Shown here one piece after another: positions 28,193 through 38,140 of a stretch of 64,000 nucleotides of DNA. Source of the DNA: a bacterium. GTDB taxonomy: Bacteria; ARS69. The notes under the pieces are model-generated. The model searched no databases. It saw only the letters and a list, made by a program, of their open reading frames with translations, and was not told the DNA's origin. The DNA is taken from assembly GCA_025774805.1 (NCBI GenBank), contig JALGZR010000014.1:54609-118608 (forward strand), read 5' to 3'. A program made the translations under genes and the position numbers. How positions within the stretch are numbered: the first letter of the stretch is position 1; every line of letters starts with the position of its first letter.

Positions 28193-28773
28193 CGGCTCCC
28201 CTCCCCGTGGAGCCCCTCCTCCAATGCCTCGCACAGCAGGTGCTCGATCACCAGGTGGGCCTCCTGGATCCGGGGAGTGACACTCGCCGGGGCCCGGATC
28301 GGATAGTCGCAGAGTTCCCCGAGCCGCCCTCCCGACTCTCCGCTCAGGCCCACGGTCACCAGGCCCCGTGTCTTGGCCTCCTCCACCGCACGGAGAACGT
28401 TGGGCGAGTCCCCGCTCGTCGAGATGGCGAGGAGCACGTCCCCGTCGCGGCCCAGCGCCTCGACCTGGCGGGCGAAGACGTGCTCGAACCCGTAGTCGTT
28501 CGACGCCGCGGTCAGGAGAGAGGTGTCGACGGTCAAGGCGATCGCGGGGATGGCGGGGCGGTCGGCGAGATAGCGGACCGTGAGCTCGGTGGAGAGGTGC
28601 TGGGAGTCGGCGGCGCTTCCCCCGTTTCCGCAGACGAGGATCTTGCCCCCCGCCTTCACCCGGCCGACGAGCACCTGACCGACCTCGGCGATCACCGGGG
28701 CGGTCTCGCGCTCGAGGCGCTCCAAAACGCGCATCGTGGACGCCATCGACTCCCGGATGCGTTCGAGATCCAC
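28189..28773 (-). CDS. SIS-domain phosphoheptose isomerase-like protein
   Basis: GGKILVCGNGGSAADSQHLSTELTVRYLADRPAIPAIALTVDTSLLTAASNDYGFEHVFARQVEALGRDGDVLLAISTSGDSPNVLRAVEEAK (GmhA-type). Confidence 0.9.
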   Translation of the reverse strand: MDLERIRESMASTMRVLERLERETAPVIAEVGQVLVGRVKAGGKILVCGNGGSAADSQHLSTELTVRYLADRPAIPAIALTVDTSLLTAASNDYGFEHVFARQVEALGRDGDVLLAISTSGDSPNVLRAVEEAKTRGLVTVGLSGESGGRLGELCDYPIRAPASVTPRIQEAHLVIEHLLCEALEEGLHGEGSR

Positions 28774-28910
28774 GGCGTCGCCTCCCGGGCCCACCCCTCT
28801 CGGAAGTGGATGCCTGCTTCCTCGTCCCGGGCGTACCCCCGAGCGGGCGGGGCCCGTCGCTCCCCAGCCGGGAATCCGACCGGAGAGGATCGGTCCTCGT
28901 CCCGGCGATG

Positions 28911-30086
28911 TCAAGACGGGGCGGGTTCACGCTTGCCGGAGGGGGGAAGAGGGAGCCCCGCGGTCCAGCGGGGAATCGCCTCCCGGATCCTCGCGCGGAA
29001 CCGGTCGGTCGCGAACTCCTCGGCGCGAGAGCGGCAGGCGGCCGGATCGATCGTCTCCGGGTGGTCCTCCAGGAAGCGGATCGCGGCGGCAAAGGCCTCG
29101 GGGGTCTGCTCCCGGACGAGGAGGCCGGTGGCCCCCTCGGACCGTCCCAAGGGGTCTCCGGGCCAGGGGGCGCCGCGGACCGTCTCGGTGGCGCCCCCCT
29201 CCGCGTGGGCCACGACGGGACGGCCGGAGGCCATCGCCTCGAGGGGTACGATCCCGAAGTCCTCCACTCCGGGAAAGAGCAGACCCCGGCAGCGGGCGAG
29301 GAGTCTCGCGAGCCTCCCGTCGTCCACCCAGCCGAGGAAGCGGACCCGCCCGCCCGCGAGACGTCTCAGGGCGGCCTCCTCCGGCCCGGTCCCTACGACG
29401 GCGAGATCGACTCCGGCGAGCCGGGCTGCGAGAATCGCGACGTCGAGGCGCTTGTAGGGAGCCATCGCCGAGACGACGAGCCACTCGGAAGTCACCCCCT
29501 CCGCCGCCGGCCGGAAGCGCCCGACATCCACCGGGGGAGGGATCACCTCCGCTTCCCGGCCGTAGTACCGCCGGATGCGATCGGCGACGAACTCCGAGTT
29601 CGCGACGAAGACGTGCACCCGCTCCGCGCTCCTCCGATCCCACGCCTGGAGCGGCCGTCGGAGGAACGCCATCGCCGCCCGCGTCGCGGGGTCAGCGCGT
29701 CCCGGCGCGAAGTAGTCCTCGTAGCGATCCCAGACGTAGCGCATGGGGGAGTGAACGTAGGAGACGTGGACGGCTCCCGGTGCGGGACGCGCTCCCTTCG
29801 CCACGCACGAGGAGGTGGAGAGGACGAGATCGTAGCCGACCAGGTCGAACCGCTCGATCATCCGGGGGAAGAGGGGAAGATACCGCCGGTAGTGCCGCCC
29901 GATCCCCGGGAGACGGGAGAGAGGGCTCACGACGATCCGGCGACTCTCGATGATCGGCGACACGCGACCCGGGACGTGGATCAGGGTGAAGAGATCCGCC
30001 CGCGGGAAGATCTGGCAGAAGACCTCGAGGACCTTCTCCCCTCCCCGCATGCCGGTCAGCCAGTCGTGAACGAGTGCCGTGCGCAT
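28911..30086 (-). CDS. Glycosyltransferase family 4
   Basis: MRTALVHDWLTGMRGGEKVLEVFCQIFP...SYVHSPMRYVWDRYEDYF...VVGTGPEEAALRRLAGGRVRFLGWVDDGRLARLLARCRGLLFPGVEDFGIVPLEAMASGRPVVAHAEGGATETV. Confidence 0.92.
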   Translation of the reverse strand: MRTALVHDWLTGMRGGEKVLEVFCQIFPRADLFTLIHVPGRVSPIIESRRIVVSPLSRLPGIGRHYRRYLPLFPRMIERFDLVGYDLVLSTSSCVAKGARPAPGAVHVSYVHSPMRYVWDRYEDYFAPGRADPATRAAMAFLRRPLQAWDRRSAERVHVFVANSEFVADRIRRYYGREAEVIPPPVDVGRFRPAAEGVTSEWLVVSAMAPYKRLDVAILAARLAGVDLAVVGTGPEEAALRRLAGGRVRFLGWVDDGRLARLLARCRGLLFPGVEDFGIVPLEAMASGRPVVAHAEGGATETVRGAPWPGDPLGRSEGATGLLVREQTPEAFAAAIRFLEDHPETIDPAACRSRAEEFATDRFRARIREAIPRWTAGLPLPPSGKREPAPS

Positions 30087-30247
30087 TTCCTCCTCCCCGG
30101 CGGGCTCCGATCCGGTCCCGGCGCGGAAAGAATCCCGCGTCCGGCCCGAAAGCGCCATCCTCTCCTTGACGGGCCGGACCGGGAGCGAAACCCTCCGGCG
30201 AGCCGGCGGTCGCGACGGAGCGGCCGCCGGCCCGGGAGGCTCGATTC

Positions 30248-31387
30248 GTGCGCATTCTCCTCGACGCGCGAACGGTGGGGCGAAAGCTGTCCGGCGTGGG
30301 CAACTACGTCCTGGAGCTCGTGCGGGCGCTCTCCTCGCTCGACGTCGAGCACACGTTCGTGCTGATCGTTCACGGCGACTCCCGACTGCGCGACCTCTCT
30401 CTGGACGGGCGGTTCGAGCTCCTCGACGCGCCCTGTTCCCAGGAGAGTCATCCCTGGGGCGATCTCTGGGAGGAGCTCGTGCTCCCCCGCCTGACGCGCC
30501 GGCGAGAGGTCGACGTCCTGCACGGACCCGCGTTCCTGATCCCCGCCCGGTCGATCGGCACGGTGAAGGTCGTGACGATCCCCGACCTCGTCGCCTTCAC
30601 CCACCCCCAGACCATCCCGCGCAAGTACGCGCTCTACATGCGCTGGCTCATCGAGCGGGCCGTGCGGAAGGCCCATCGGGTGATCGCGATCTCCCGCAGC
30701 GTGAAGCGGGACCTGCAGCGGACCCTGGGCGTCCCCTCCGGCCGGATCGACTGGATCCACCTCGGCCTCGCCGAGCAGTTCCGGCCCTCCTCGCCGGAGG
30801 AGATCGCGCGGGTGCGGGCGAAGTACCGGCTCTCGCGTCCGTATCTGCTCTTCGTGGGCAATCTCGAGCCGCGAAAGAACCTGCCGGGACTCCTGTCGGC
30901 GTTTCGCCAGGTCCGCGACCGGTTCGACGAGCCGATCGACCTCGTGGTCGCCGGAAAGGTCGGATGGCTGAGCGGATCCCTGCTCCGGGAGCTGGCGGCG
31001 GACGACCTCCAGGAGAACGTGAAGGCCCCCGGCTTTGTTTCGCCGGACGACCTGCCCGCGCTCTACGGGGGAGCCGAGATCTTCGTCTTTCCGACGTTCT
31101 GGGAGGGCTTCGGACTTCCGGTTCTCGAGGCCATGGCCTGCCGGACCCCGGTCGTGGCCAGCGGTCTCTCCTCCATTCCCGAGGTGGCGGGGGACGCGGC
31201 CGTGGTCGTCGACCCCCACTCCCCCGCATCGATCGCCGAGGGGATCCTCAAGGTCCTGCGCGATCCCGAGCGGCGGGACGAGCTCGTGCGGCGGGGGGCG
31301 GAGAGGGCGGGCACGTTCACCTGGCAGGGTACCGCGCGCTCCACCCTGCGCTGCTACGAGCGCGCTCTCGAGGGGGAGTCCGGGTGA
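30248..31387 (+). CDS. Glycosyltransferase family 4
   Basis: MRILLDARTVGRKLSGVGNYVLELVRAL...YLLFVGNLEPRKNLPGLLSAFRQVRD...ALYGGAEIFVFPTFWEGFGLPVLEAMACRTPVVASGLSSIPEVAGDAAVVVDP. Confidence 0.93.
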   Translation: MRILLDARTVGRKLSGVGNYVLELVRALSSLDVEHTFVLIVHGDSRLRDLSLDGRFELLDAPCSQESHPWGDLWEELVLPRLTRRREVDVLHGPAFLIPARSIGTVKVVTIPDLVAFTHPQTIPRKYALYMRWLIERAVRKAHRVIAISRSVKRDLQRTLGVPSGRIDWIHLGLAEQFRPSSPEEIARVRAKYRLSRPYLLFVGNLEPRKNLPGLLSAFRQVRDRFDEPIDLVVAGKVGWLSGSLLRELAADDLQENVKAPGFVSPDDLPALYGGAEIFVFPTFWEGFGLPVLEAMACRTPVVASGLSSIPEVAGDAAVVVDPHSPASIAEGILKVLRDPERRDELVRRGAERAGTFTWQGTARSTLRCYERALEGESG

Positions 31388-32515
31388 GCGCCCCTCTCAC
31401 GGTGGGAATCGACGCTCGGAAGATCCGCGACTACGGGATCGGAAGGTATCTGCAGGGGCTCCTCACCGGGCTCGCCGGGACGGCGGGGAACGACCGGTTC
31501 GTCCTCTTTCTCAACGACCCGGACCGCTCCCGGCTTCCCGGGACGCTCCCCGCGGCACTCGACCCCGAGCGGTTTCGAACCGTGCGCTGCGCCGCCCCGC
31601 TCTACTCGTGGCGCGAGCTCCTCGCCTTTCGAGGCAGCGGTTCCCGCCACGGGCTCGATCTCCTCCACTTCCCGCACTACGTGCGCGGCTTCGCCCCGGG
31701 CTGCCCGGTGGCGGTGACGATCCACGACGCGATCCACCTCTCCCATCCCCCTTCCCTCGCCGCCCAGCTCTACGCCCGGACGATGATGCGGTGGGCGGCG
31801 AGGACGGCGAGCGCGCTCTTCGCGGTGACGGAGGCGGCCCGGGACGACATCGCGCGAAGGGTCGGCGTCGATGCGTCTCGATTTCGTGTGACCCGGACCG
31901 GAGTTCAGGCCCCCCCCGGCCGATGGGGTCGAGCGGTTCCGGCGCGAACGCGGCCTCCCCGCGGAGCTCGTGGTCGTGATCGCGTCTCACCGCCGGCACA
32001 AGAACCTGGCCGCCGCGGTGGAGGCGTTCCGCCGGGCGACGGTGCCGGAGGCGGAGCTCGTCGTTCCGGCGCGGGACGCGGAGGCCGCCGGTCGCCTGCG
32101 TCCGCTGGTGCGACCGGCCGGCCGCGTGCTGGAGGGGGTGGAGGACCGGCACCTTCCCCTGCTGTACGCCGGGGCGCGGGTCGTCCTGGTGCCCTCTCGG
32201 GCCGAGGGGTTCGGCCTGCCCGGCCTCGAGGCGGCCGCGTGCGGGGCGCCCGTTCTCGCGACCCCGATCCCCGCTCACCGGGAGGTGCTCGGCGACGCCG
32301 CCCACTACGCGGTCTCCGGAACGCCCGCGGCGTTGGCCGAGGCGTTGTCTCGACTCTGGGACGATGAGCCGCTCCGCGACGCCCTTTCTCGACGCGGACC
32401 GCTCCGGGCGGCCCGGTTTTCGTGGTCGGACACGGCGGAGCGCACCCTCGCCGGGTATCGCGAGGCCGTGGCGGGCGGGCGGCCACCTCGTCGGCCTGCG
32501 GGGCCTCTGGTATGA
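31384..32515 (+). pseudogene. Glycosyltransferase family 4, frameshifted at an 8-C homopolymer (31910-31917)
   Basis: First part VSAPLTVGIDARKIRDYGIGRYLQGLLTGLAG...VTEAARDDIARRVGVDASRFRVTRTGVQAPP; after a -1 shift it continues ADGVERFRRERGLPAELVVVIASHRRHKNLAAAVEAFRRATVPEAELVV...VVLVPSRAEGFGLPGLEAAACGAPVLATPIPAHREVLGDAA. Confidence 0.8.
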
Positions 32516-32616
32516 TGCGTCCCCGTCGCCGGGAAAAGCACACGTGCTGCGAACGATCGACATCCGGCCGACCGGATCCGACCGCTCGGTGTCATCCCGG
32601 TTGTGGCGACTAGGGG

Positions 32617-35571
32617 CTACGCTCGCGCGTCCGCGACGGAGTCACGGGAGAACCCGGTCCGGAACACGGCGTCCAGCAGCGACGTGGAGTGATCCCAGTC
32701 GAATCGCCTTGCGGTCTCCCGGCCGGCTCGAATGAGGCTCTTCCTCAGATCCTCGTCGTCGATCAGCTCCTGAACCGCCCTCCGGGCCGCTTCCACGTCT
32801 CCCCGCGGGACGATCAACCCGTTCTCACGATGAACCGCATATTCCTCGATGCCCGTGACCTCGCCCATGACACACACTCCGCCGCAAGCCATCATCTCGA
32901 GCGGTGGACCCGGAAATCCTTCGACCTCGCTCATCTTCAGCAAGATGTCACAGCTCGAGTAGATGTGCTTCATCTCACGCATCGGGACCCGGTCGAAGAA
33001 CCGATCGCACTTCCACTCCGGCCTCGGACGGCCGGCGCTGCTGACACACCACACCTCGCAGTCGAGATCGTTCACCGCTCGGAAGGCATTCTCCATTCCC
33101 TTGAACGGCACGTCGATCGGACCTTCGAGAAGGACGCGGATCCTGGATCCTCGCGGCTCGAGCGGAGCGGCGGGATGGAAGATCTCGGCGTCGCACCCGT
33201 TCGGAACGACGTGGGCGGACCTGCCGAAGTCCCGTCGCAACCAGTCCTGGATCCACTGCGCGATCGTGATGATCTCGAGATCGAGACGATACGTCTCGCG
33301 GACCAGCTTCTGGAGGCGCTCATCCTCTGGATAGAATCGGGTTTCATCCGACTGGACGAAGTAGTACCGCTTCTCCGCCGGGAGATCCCTCACTACGTAG
33401 GCCGTCGTCCAGCCGGTGGCCACGAGGACGTCGAACAAGTCGGGAGTCGCCTCCCGGATCGGTGTCACCTCCAGGCCGTCGGAGGGAAACCAGTCCAGAT
33501 TCGTCTTCGCGTCCTCGGAGAAGATCTCGACGCGGTATCCGAGGCGGCGCAGGCGACGGGCGTGCTGGGCGACGACCGCCACTCCTCCCGAGATGCCGGA
33601 CGCCGGGACAAGAAACGCGACGCGGGGTAAGAGGGGGCCGCGGTGGACGTGGTCCCTCATGATGCGCATGTGCCACGCCTCCGAATCGTCGAGCTTCGTG
33701 AGCTCCAAGTTGCCCTCGTGCAGGCGGAGATTCGTCAGAACGCGCGGGATGGCCCGAAGGCGGTATCCCGCTCTCGCCAGGCGAAGCCAGAGCTCGTGGT
33801 CCTCGCGGTACCCGAGCTCCGCCTTGAGACCGCCGGCCCATCGCAAAGCCGAAGCCCGGGCCAGGACCGTGCTCTGGCATGGAACGCAGGCTCGCTTCAG
33901 ATCCTCCACGTCGCACTCGGGGCTCAGAACCACCTGTCCGTTTCGCAGACCGTGGTCGCGGGGATCGTCCTTCCACTCCGTCCTCGCCTTCCATCCGCCG
34001 TACACGAGATCCGCCTCCGTGGACTCGATCTCTTCCACGGAGACTTTCAGGCGATCCGGCTCGGCCACGTCATCGCTGTCGTGAAAGGCCACGAAGCGAC
34101 CTCGGGCCTCGGCGATTCCGACGTTGCGTCCCTTGACCGGTCCTCCGCTCCGCTCCTCCCATTCGAAAACCCGGACGCGGGGATCTCCTCGGAATTCGTT
34201 GATCACTCTCCGCGTTTCGGGCGGCGAACCGTCGCAGGCGAGGATGAGCTCGAACGAGTCGTAATCTTGATCGAGAATGGAGCGCACGCTCTCGCGTAGA
34301 ATATCCGTTCGGTCGTAAACCGGGATTACGACCGTGACCCGAAGCGGATAAGGCGCGAGCAATTCCCTCGCGCCGGGTCGATCGGATCGGATCGGGGTCT
34401 CGGCGAAGAGAGCGCCGCTCTCGCTCCGCCCCCGGAATCGTCCCCACCTGACGCGCAGCTTGGCGGCGAACGGGGAGACCCCCTCGTCGATCAGGGTCTT
34501 GAGCGCGTTCCGCAAGAGATCGTAGACGCGCCGCCTCCGAGTGCCCTGCGGCAGGATGAAGTCCTTGATCCTCCAGACGGTTCGGACGAGGCGGAAGAGA
34601 AGGCCCGATTGGAGCTCGCGATACGCGGCTTCGTGAGACTCGGCCTGGAAGCGAGCGCTCGTGACGGCCGCTTCGAGCTCCCGAATCCGGGCTTCGAGCT
34701 CGTCCCGTTCCCGCGTGGTTCGGTCCCGAAGCTCTTCCATGGCGTCCAACGCCTCGCGCGCGCGGTCCTGTGCGCGCTCAAGGTGACCACGCATCCTGCT
34801 CAGCTCGTTATGGTACTGATTCATCAGTACGTTTGCGGTGTCGAGGAGCTCCTCAGGAGCGGGAGAGGGGGGCAGAGGACCGTTCGAGGCCATCGCGATG
34901 AAGTAGAGAGGACTCATCTCGGGGGACGGGGGGAAGGAGAGGCCGTCCCCGATCTGCTCGATGACGAGCCCGGGGCGAACCGAGCTCGGGATCCCCTCCT
35001 CGAGAGACCAGATCCGCGAGCCCGCTTGAATGCGTTGTCCCAGGAGATGAACGTGCGCGAAGTGACGGCCCAACAGTGCCCGGAACTCGGCGCGATCCAG
35101 TTCCCGTACGTGGAACGGATTCGTGTAGTCGGCGTCTACGGAGTACGTCTGTCGGTCCGGAGTGGAGACGAGAAGCAATCCCTCGGGCCTGAGCCATCGC
35201 CGGATGTTCTCGAGGAGCGCATCGTGCTCTGCTATGTGCTCGAGTGCCTCCATGCAGACGACGACATCGAACGGCTCCCGATCACTCTCGGGGGGATCGA
35301 GCATCGATCCGGTCTCGAATCGCAGATTGTGCGAGTCGTAGCGTTTGCGGGCGTGCTCGACCGCCTTCCCGTCGATGTCCATTCCCAGCACGAAGGCCGC
35401 ACCCTTCGCCAGGAATGCCGCGCCGTATCCCTCGCCGCAGGCCAGGTCGAGCACGCGCCTCGCGCCGCAGTAGCGCGCCGCGAGGGCGTACCGGTGCCAG
35501 TGCTCGTAGGCTATGGCGGCATCCCCGAACCGAGGAATGTAACGCTCTCCGGTCCACTCGAGGTCAGTCAT
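32617..35571 (-). CDS. Fusion protein: SAM methyltransferase + coiled coil + GT2 glycosyltransferase + GT4-like glycosyltransferase
   Basis: RVLDLACGEGYGAAFLAKGAAFVLGMDID; coiled coil LERAQDRAREALDAMEELRDRTTRERDELEARIRELEAAV; LRVTVVIPVYDRTDILRESVRSILDQDYDSFELILACDGSP...GRFVAFHDSDDVAEPDRL; RVAFLVPASGISGGVAVVAQHARRLRRLGYRVEIFSED...EGFPGPPLEMMACGGVCVMGEVTGIEEYA. Confidence 0.9.
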   Translation of the reverse strand: MTDLEWTGERYIPRFGDAAIAYEHWHRYALAARYCGARRVLDLACGEGYGAAFLAKGAAFVLGMDIDGKAVEHARKRYDSHNLRFETGSMLDPPESDREPFDVVVCMEALEHIAEHDALLENIRRWLRPEGLLLVSTPDRQTYSVDADYTNPFHVRELDRAEFRALLGRHFAHVHLLGQRIQAGSRIWSLEEGIPSSVRPGLVIEQIGDGLSFPPSPEMSPLYFIAMASNGPLPPSPAPEELLDTANVLMNQYHNELSRMRGHLERAQDRAREALDAMEELRDRTTRERDELEARIRELEAAVTSARFQAESHEAAYRELQSGLLFRLVRTVWRIKDFILPQGTRRRRVYDLLRNALKTLIDEGVSPFAAKLRVRWGRFRGRSESGALFAETPIRSDRPGARELLAPYPLRVTVVIPVYDRTDILRESVRSILDQDYDSFELILACDGSPPETRRVINEFRGDPRVRVFEWEERSGGPVKGRNVGIAEARGRFVAFHDSDDVAEPDRLKVSVEEIESTEADLVYGGWKARTEWKDDPRDHGLRNGQVVLSPECDVEDLKRACVPCQSTVLARASALRWAGGLKAELGYREDHELWLRLARAGYRLRAIPRVLTNLRLHEGNLELTKLDDSEAWHMRIMRDHVHRGPLLPRVAFLVPASGISGGVAVVAQHARRLRRLGYRVEIFSEDAKTNLDWFPSDGLEVTPIREATPDLFDVLVATGWTTAYVVRDLPAEKRYYFVQSDETRFYPEDERLQKLVRETYRLDLEIITIAQWIQDWLRRDFGRSAHVVPNGCDAEIFHPAAPLEPRGSRIRVLLEGPIDVPFKGMENAFRAVNDLDCEVWCVSSAGRPRPEWKCDRFFDRVPMREMKHIYSSCDILLKMSEVEGFPGPPLEMMACGGVCVMGEVTGIEEYAVHRENGLIVPRGDVEAARRAVQELIDDEDLRKSLIRAGRETARRFDWDHSTSLLDAVFRTGFSRDSVADARA

Positions 35572-35690
35572 TGCACCGGCCCGCTCGGATCGATGGAGAA
35601 GAACTCTGCGCGTGCTGGGGCGCTCCGGGGATCATGCCACCCCGTATCTCCCCCGTCCACTTCGAGGGGAGAGGAGGAGGTTCCGTGCAG

Positions 35691-37388
35691 TCAGCATCCG
35701 GGCGCGGCACGCGGCCGCGAGGAGAATCGCGACCACAGCTCGAGGTGGGGTCGTTCACAGAGCCGCGTGAGACCCGGCGGAAGATAGGCGTCGGTCGCGA
35801 GCACGGGGCCCCAGCGCTCCCGCATGACGCGCGTCTCTCCCGGATCGACCTCCACGTCGCGGGATCTGGTCTCGTGGTGGACGAGCACCGCGGCGGGCTC
35901 ATAGAGGATTCGCCGCCCCCGAGCGCCGAGCCTGAGACAGAGATCGACGTCGTTGAAGGAGACCGCCAGCTCACGCTCGTCGAGACCTCCGGCGGCCGTG
36001 AAATCCTCACGCCTGATCATCATGCAGGCGGCCGTCACCGCGGCGACCTCACGGGCGACCCGGGGATCGACACAGAACGGAGATCGGTCGAGGGACGATC
36101 CCTTGTGCAGATGTCCCCCGATGATCCCGAGCCCGAGTCCGATGCCTGCATGCTGGATGGTTCCGTCGGCGTACACGAGAAGGGCACCCGCCGCCGCCAC
36201 CCCGGGGAGTAGCGTCGCGTGGGCAAGAGCCTCGAGCCACCCCTCCCGCCGTGGCAGGACATCGTTATTCAGCAGGAGGAGCAACTCGCCGCGCGCGGCG
36301 TCCACTCCACGGTTGATCATGCGAGCGAAGTTGAAAGGACCGCTGCAGGGCAGGACCCGGGCGGTGCCCCGCGCCGCCACCGTGTCGAGGTAGTGCCGGG
36401 CTCGCTGATCGCGCGTATCGTGATCCAGAAAGACGAGCTCGACATCCGGCCCGTCGCGTTCCCGCTCGAGCGCCTCCCCGAGAGGCAGCAGGAACTCCGG
36501 GTGATCCCGAGTCGGAACGAGAATCGAGATCGGCGGCAAGGGTCGGTCCGCGGCGCCTTCGAGTCGGAGAGACTCCGGAGCCTCTCCGGGAACGAGGCGA
36601 CCCGGCAGACCGCGCCGCTCGCGGGCGGACTCGGCGGCCGCCCGCCGCGCGGCGAACTCTCCCAGGAGCGGATCGTTTCCGCCCCTACTCCGCCGCGACA
36701 GAAGCGGCCGCGGCACGTGGAGGATCCGCGCCGCCCGATCCGTCGCGAGCAGGATGGCCTCCGTCCAGCCGATTCGTCCCTTCGTCTCGGCGACGATCTC
36801 GTCCCACAGTCTCCCCGCAACAGCCGCCGGTGCCCCCGGATACCGACCCGGATACGTCAGCGACAGCAGGGGGCTCCACGCCGGCTTGAGGAAGGGCCGA
36901 TGGCGAGCACCGGCGGGGCCCCGGAGATCCTCGTCCGCGTAAACGAGGCCGCGCTCACCCGCCTCCGCGATCCCGGCCGCGAGCGCCGCCAGCGCGCCGG
37001 GGAGAAAGAGATCCGCGGCGGCGGCTCCGAGGACGAAGTTCGCTCCCCCGGAATCGGGAAGCGTCTCCGCACTTTCGAGGGGACGGACCATGCACCGATT
37101 CGACTCTCGCCGCAACGACCCCTCCGTCGTCGTGAGGTCCGCGGCCGAGGCTCCGCGGGTGAAGACGAGCGCGAGCGCGCGGGCGGACCCCCCGTCCGCG
37201 GTCACCTCGTCCCGCCCCGTGGCGGAGGGGAACCGGGAGAGCCAGAGCCGGTACTCCTCGTCCGGGTCGAGGGTGTCGAGCTTGCGTACACGAGTCCAGC
37301 GTCGTACGCCGCGGGCGACGCCGCGCGCCCCGGCCTCCCGCCAGGCGCGGGCGATCTTGCCTCCGATCCCCCCGGCCGCTCCCTTCAA
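35691..37388 (-). CDS. GT2-family (O-antigen/rhamnosyl-type) glycosyltransferase
   Basis: LVYADEDLRGPAGARHRPFLKPAWSPLLSLTYPGRYPGAPAAV; ISILVPTRDHPEFLLPLGEALER; PFNFARMINRGVDAARGELLLLLNNDVLPRREGWLEALAHATLLPGVAAAGALLVYADGTIQHAGIGLG; FNDVDLCLRLGARGRRILYEPAAVLVHHETRSR. TTG start overlaps the upstream stop. Confidence 0.88.
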   Translation of the reverse strand: MKGAAGGIGGKIARAWREAGARGVARGVRRWTRVRKLDTLDPDEEYRLWLSRFPSATGRDEVTADGGSARALALVFTRGASAADLTTTEGSLRRESNRCMVRPLESAETLPDSGGANFVLGAAAADLFLPGALAALAAGIAEAGERGLVYADEDLRGPAGARHRPFLKPAWSPLLSLTYPGRYPGAPAAVAGRLWDEIVAETKGRIGWTEAILLATDRAARILHVPRPLLSRRSRGGNDPLLGEFAARRAAAESARERRGLPGRLVPGEAPESLRLEGAADRPLPPISILVPTRDHPEFLLPLGEALERERDGPDVELVFLDHDTRDQRARHYLDTVAARGTARVLPCSGPFNFARMINRGVDAARGELLLLLNNDVLPRREGWLEALAHATLLPGVAAAGALLVYADGTIQHAGIGLGLGIIGGHLHKGSSLDRSPFCVDPRVAREVAAVTAACMMIRREDFTAAGGLDERELAVSFNDVDLCLRLGARGRRILYEPAAVLVHHETRSRDVEVDPGETRVMRERWGPVLATDAYLPPGLTRLCERPHLELWSRFSSRPRAAPGC

Positions 37389-38122
37389 CCCGGAAGACCC
37401 CGGTAGCGCGCCACGACCGACGCGGCGTCTCCCATCGCGATCGCTGCCCCTCGATCGAGCAGCACCGCTCGGTCGCAGAAGCTCTCCACCTTGCCGATGT
37501 CGTGCGAGACGAACAGGATGGTCTTCCCCTGCTCGCGGAACGCGTTCATCCGCTCGATGCACCGGGTCTGGAACGAATCGTCACCGACGGACATCACCTC
37601 GTCGACGAGCAGAACGTCCGGATCGACATCGGTCGCCAGAGCGAATCCCAGCCGCGCGTTCATGCCGGCGGAGTAGTTCTTCAGGGGAACCTGGATGAAG
37701 CGCTCGAGCTCGGCGAAGGCGACGATGCGGTCGAGCTTATCTCGCATCTCGCGGCGCGAGAAGCCGTAGAGCGCACCCGCGAGAAAGATGTTCTCTTCTC
37801 CGGAGAGCTCCGGATTGAAGCCGGCGCCCAGATCGATCATGGTCGTCACGCGCCCCTGGACATCGATCCGCCCGCGGGTGGGGAAAAGGACGCCGGCCAG
37901 GAGGCGCAAAAGCGTCGTCTTCCCGCTGCCGTTCCGGCCGATGATCCCGAGCGCTTCGCCGGGGGCGACCTCGAAGGAGATGTCCCGGAGGGCCAGAAAA
38001 CGCTCGGCCTTCTGCCGCTCCCCGCGCAGGAAACGAACCACGGCTTCCTTGAGCGAGAGGTTTCGCTCCCGAACGAGCCGGAACTCCATCGTGAGATCCT
38101 CGACGCGCACCGCGAAAGGCAA
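37385..38122 (-). CDS. Polysaccharide ABC exporter ATP-binding protein (Wzt/KpsT/TagH-type, short form)
   Basis: FLALRDISFEVAPGEALGIIGRNGSGKTTLLRLLAGVLFPTRGRIDVQGRVTTMIDLGAGFNPELSGEENIFLAGALYG; NYSAGMNARLGFALATDVDPDVLLVDEVMSVGDDSFQTRC. Confidence 0.93.
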   Translation of the reverse strand: MPFAVRVEDLTMEFRLVRERNLSLKEAVVRFLRGERQKAERFLALRDISFEVAPGEALGIIGRNGSGKTTLLRLLAGVLFPTRGRIDVQGRVTTMIDLGAGFNPELSGEENIFLAGALYGFSRREMRDKLDRIVAFAELERFIQVPLKNYSAGMNARLGFALATDVDPDVLLVDEVMSVGDDSFQTRCIERMNAFREQGKTILFVSHDIGKVESFCDRAVLLDRGAAIAMGDAASVVARYRGLPG

Positions 38123-38140
38123 GCGAGAGATCCTCCCTCC

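Noticed and set aside
28806-30365. 519-aa plus-strand ORF antisense to the GT4 gene
   Set aside because: Compositional shadow frame; the minus-strand GT4 translation is motif-rich.
35647-35672. Stem tctcccc/ggggaga downstream of the GT2 gene region as a terminator
   Set aside because: Seven-bp stem with 12-nt loop and no T-tract on either strand; below my reporting threshold.
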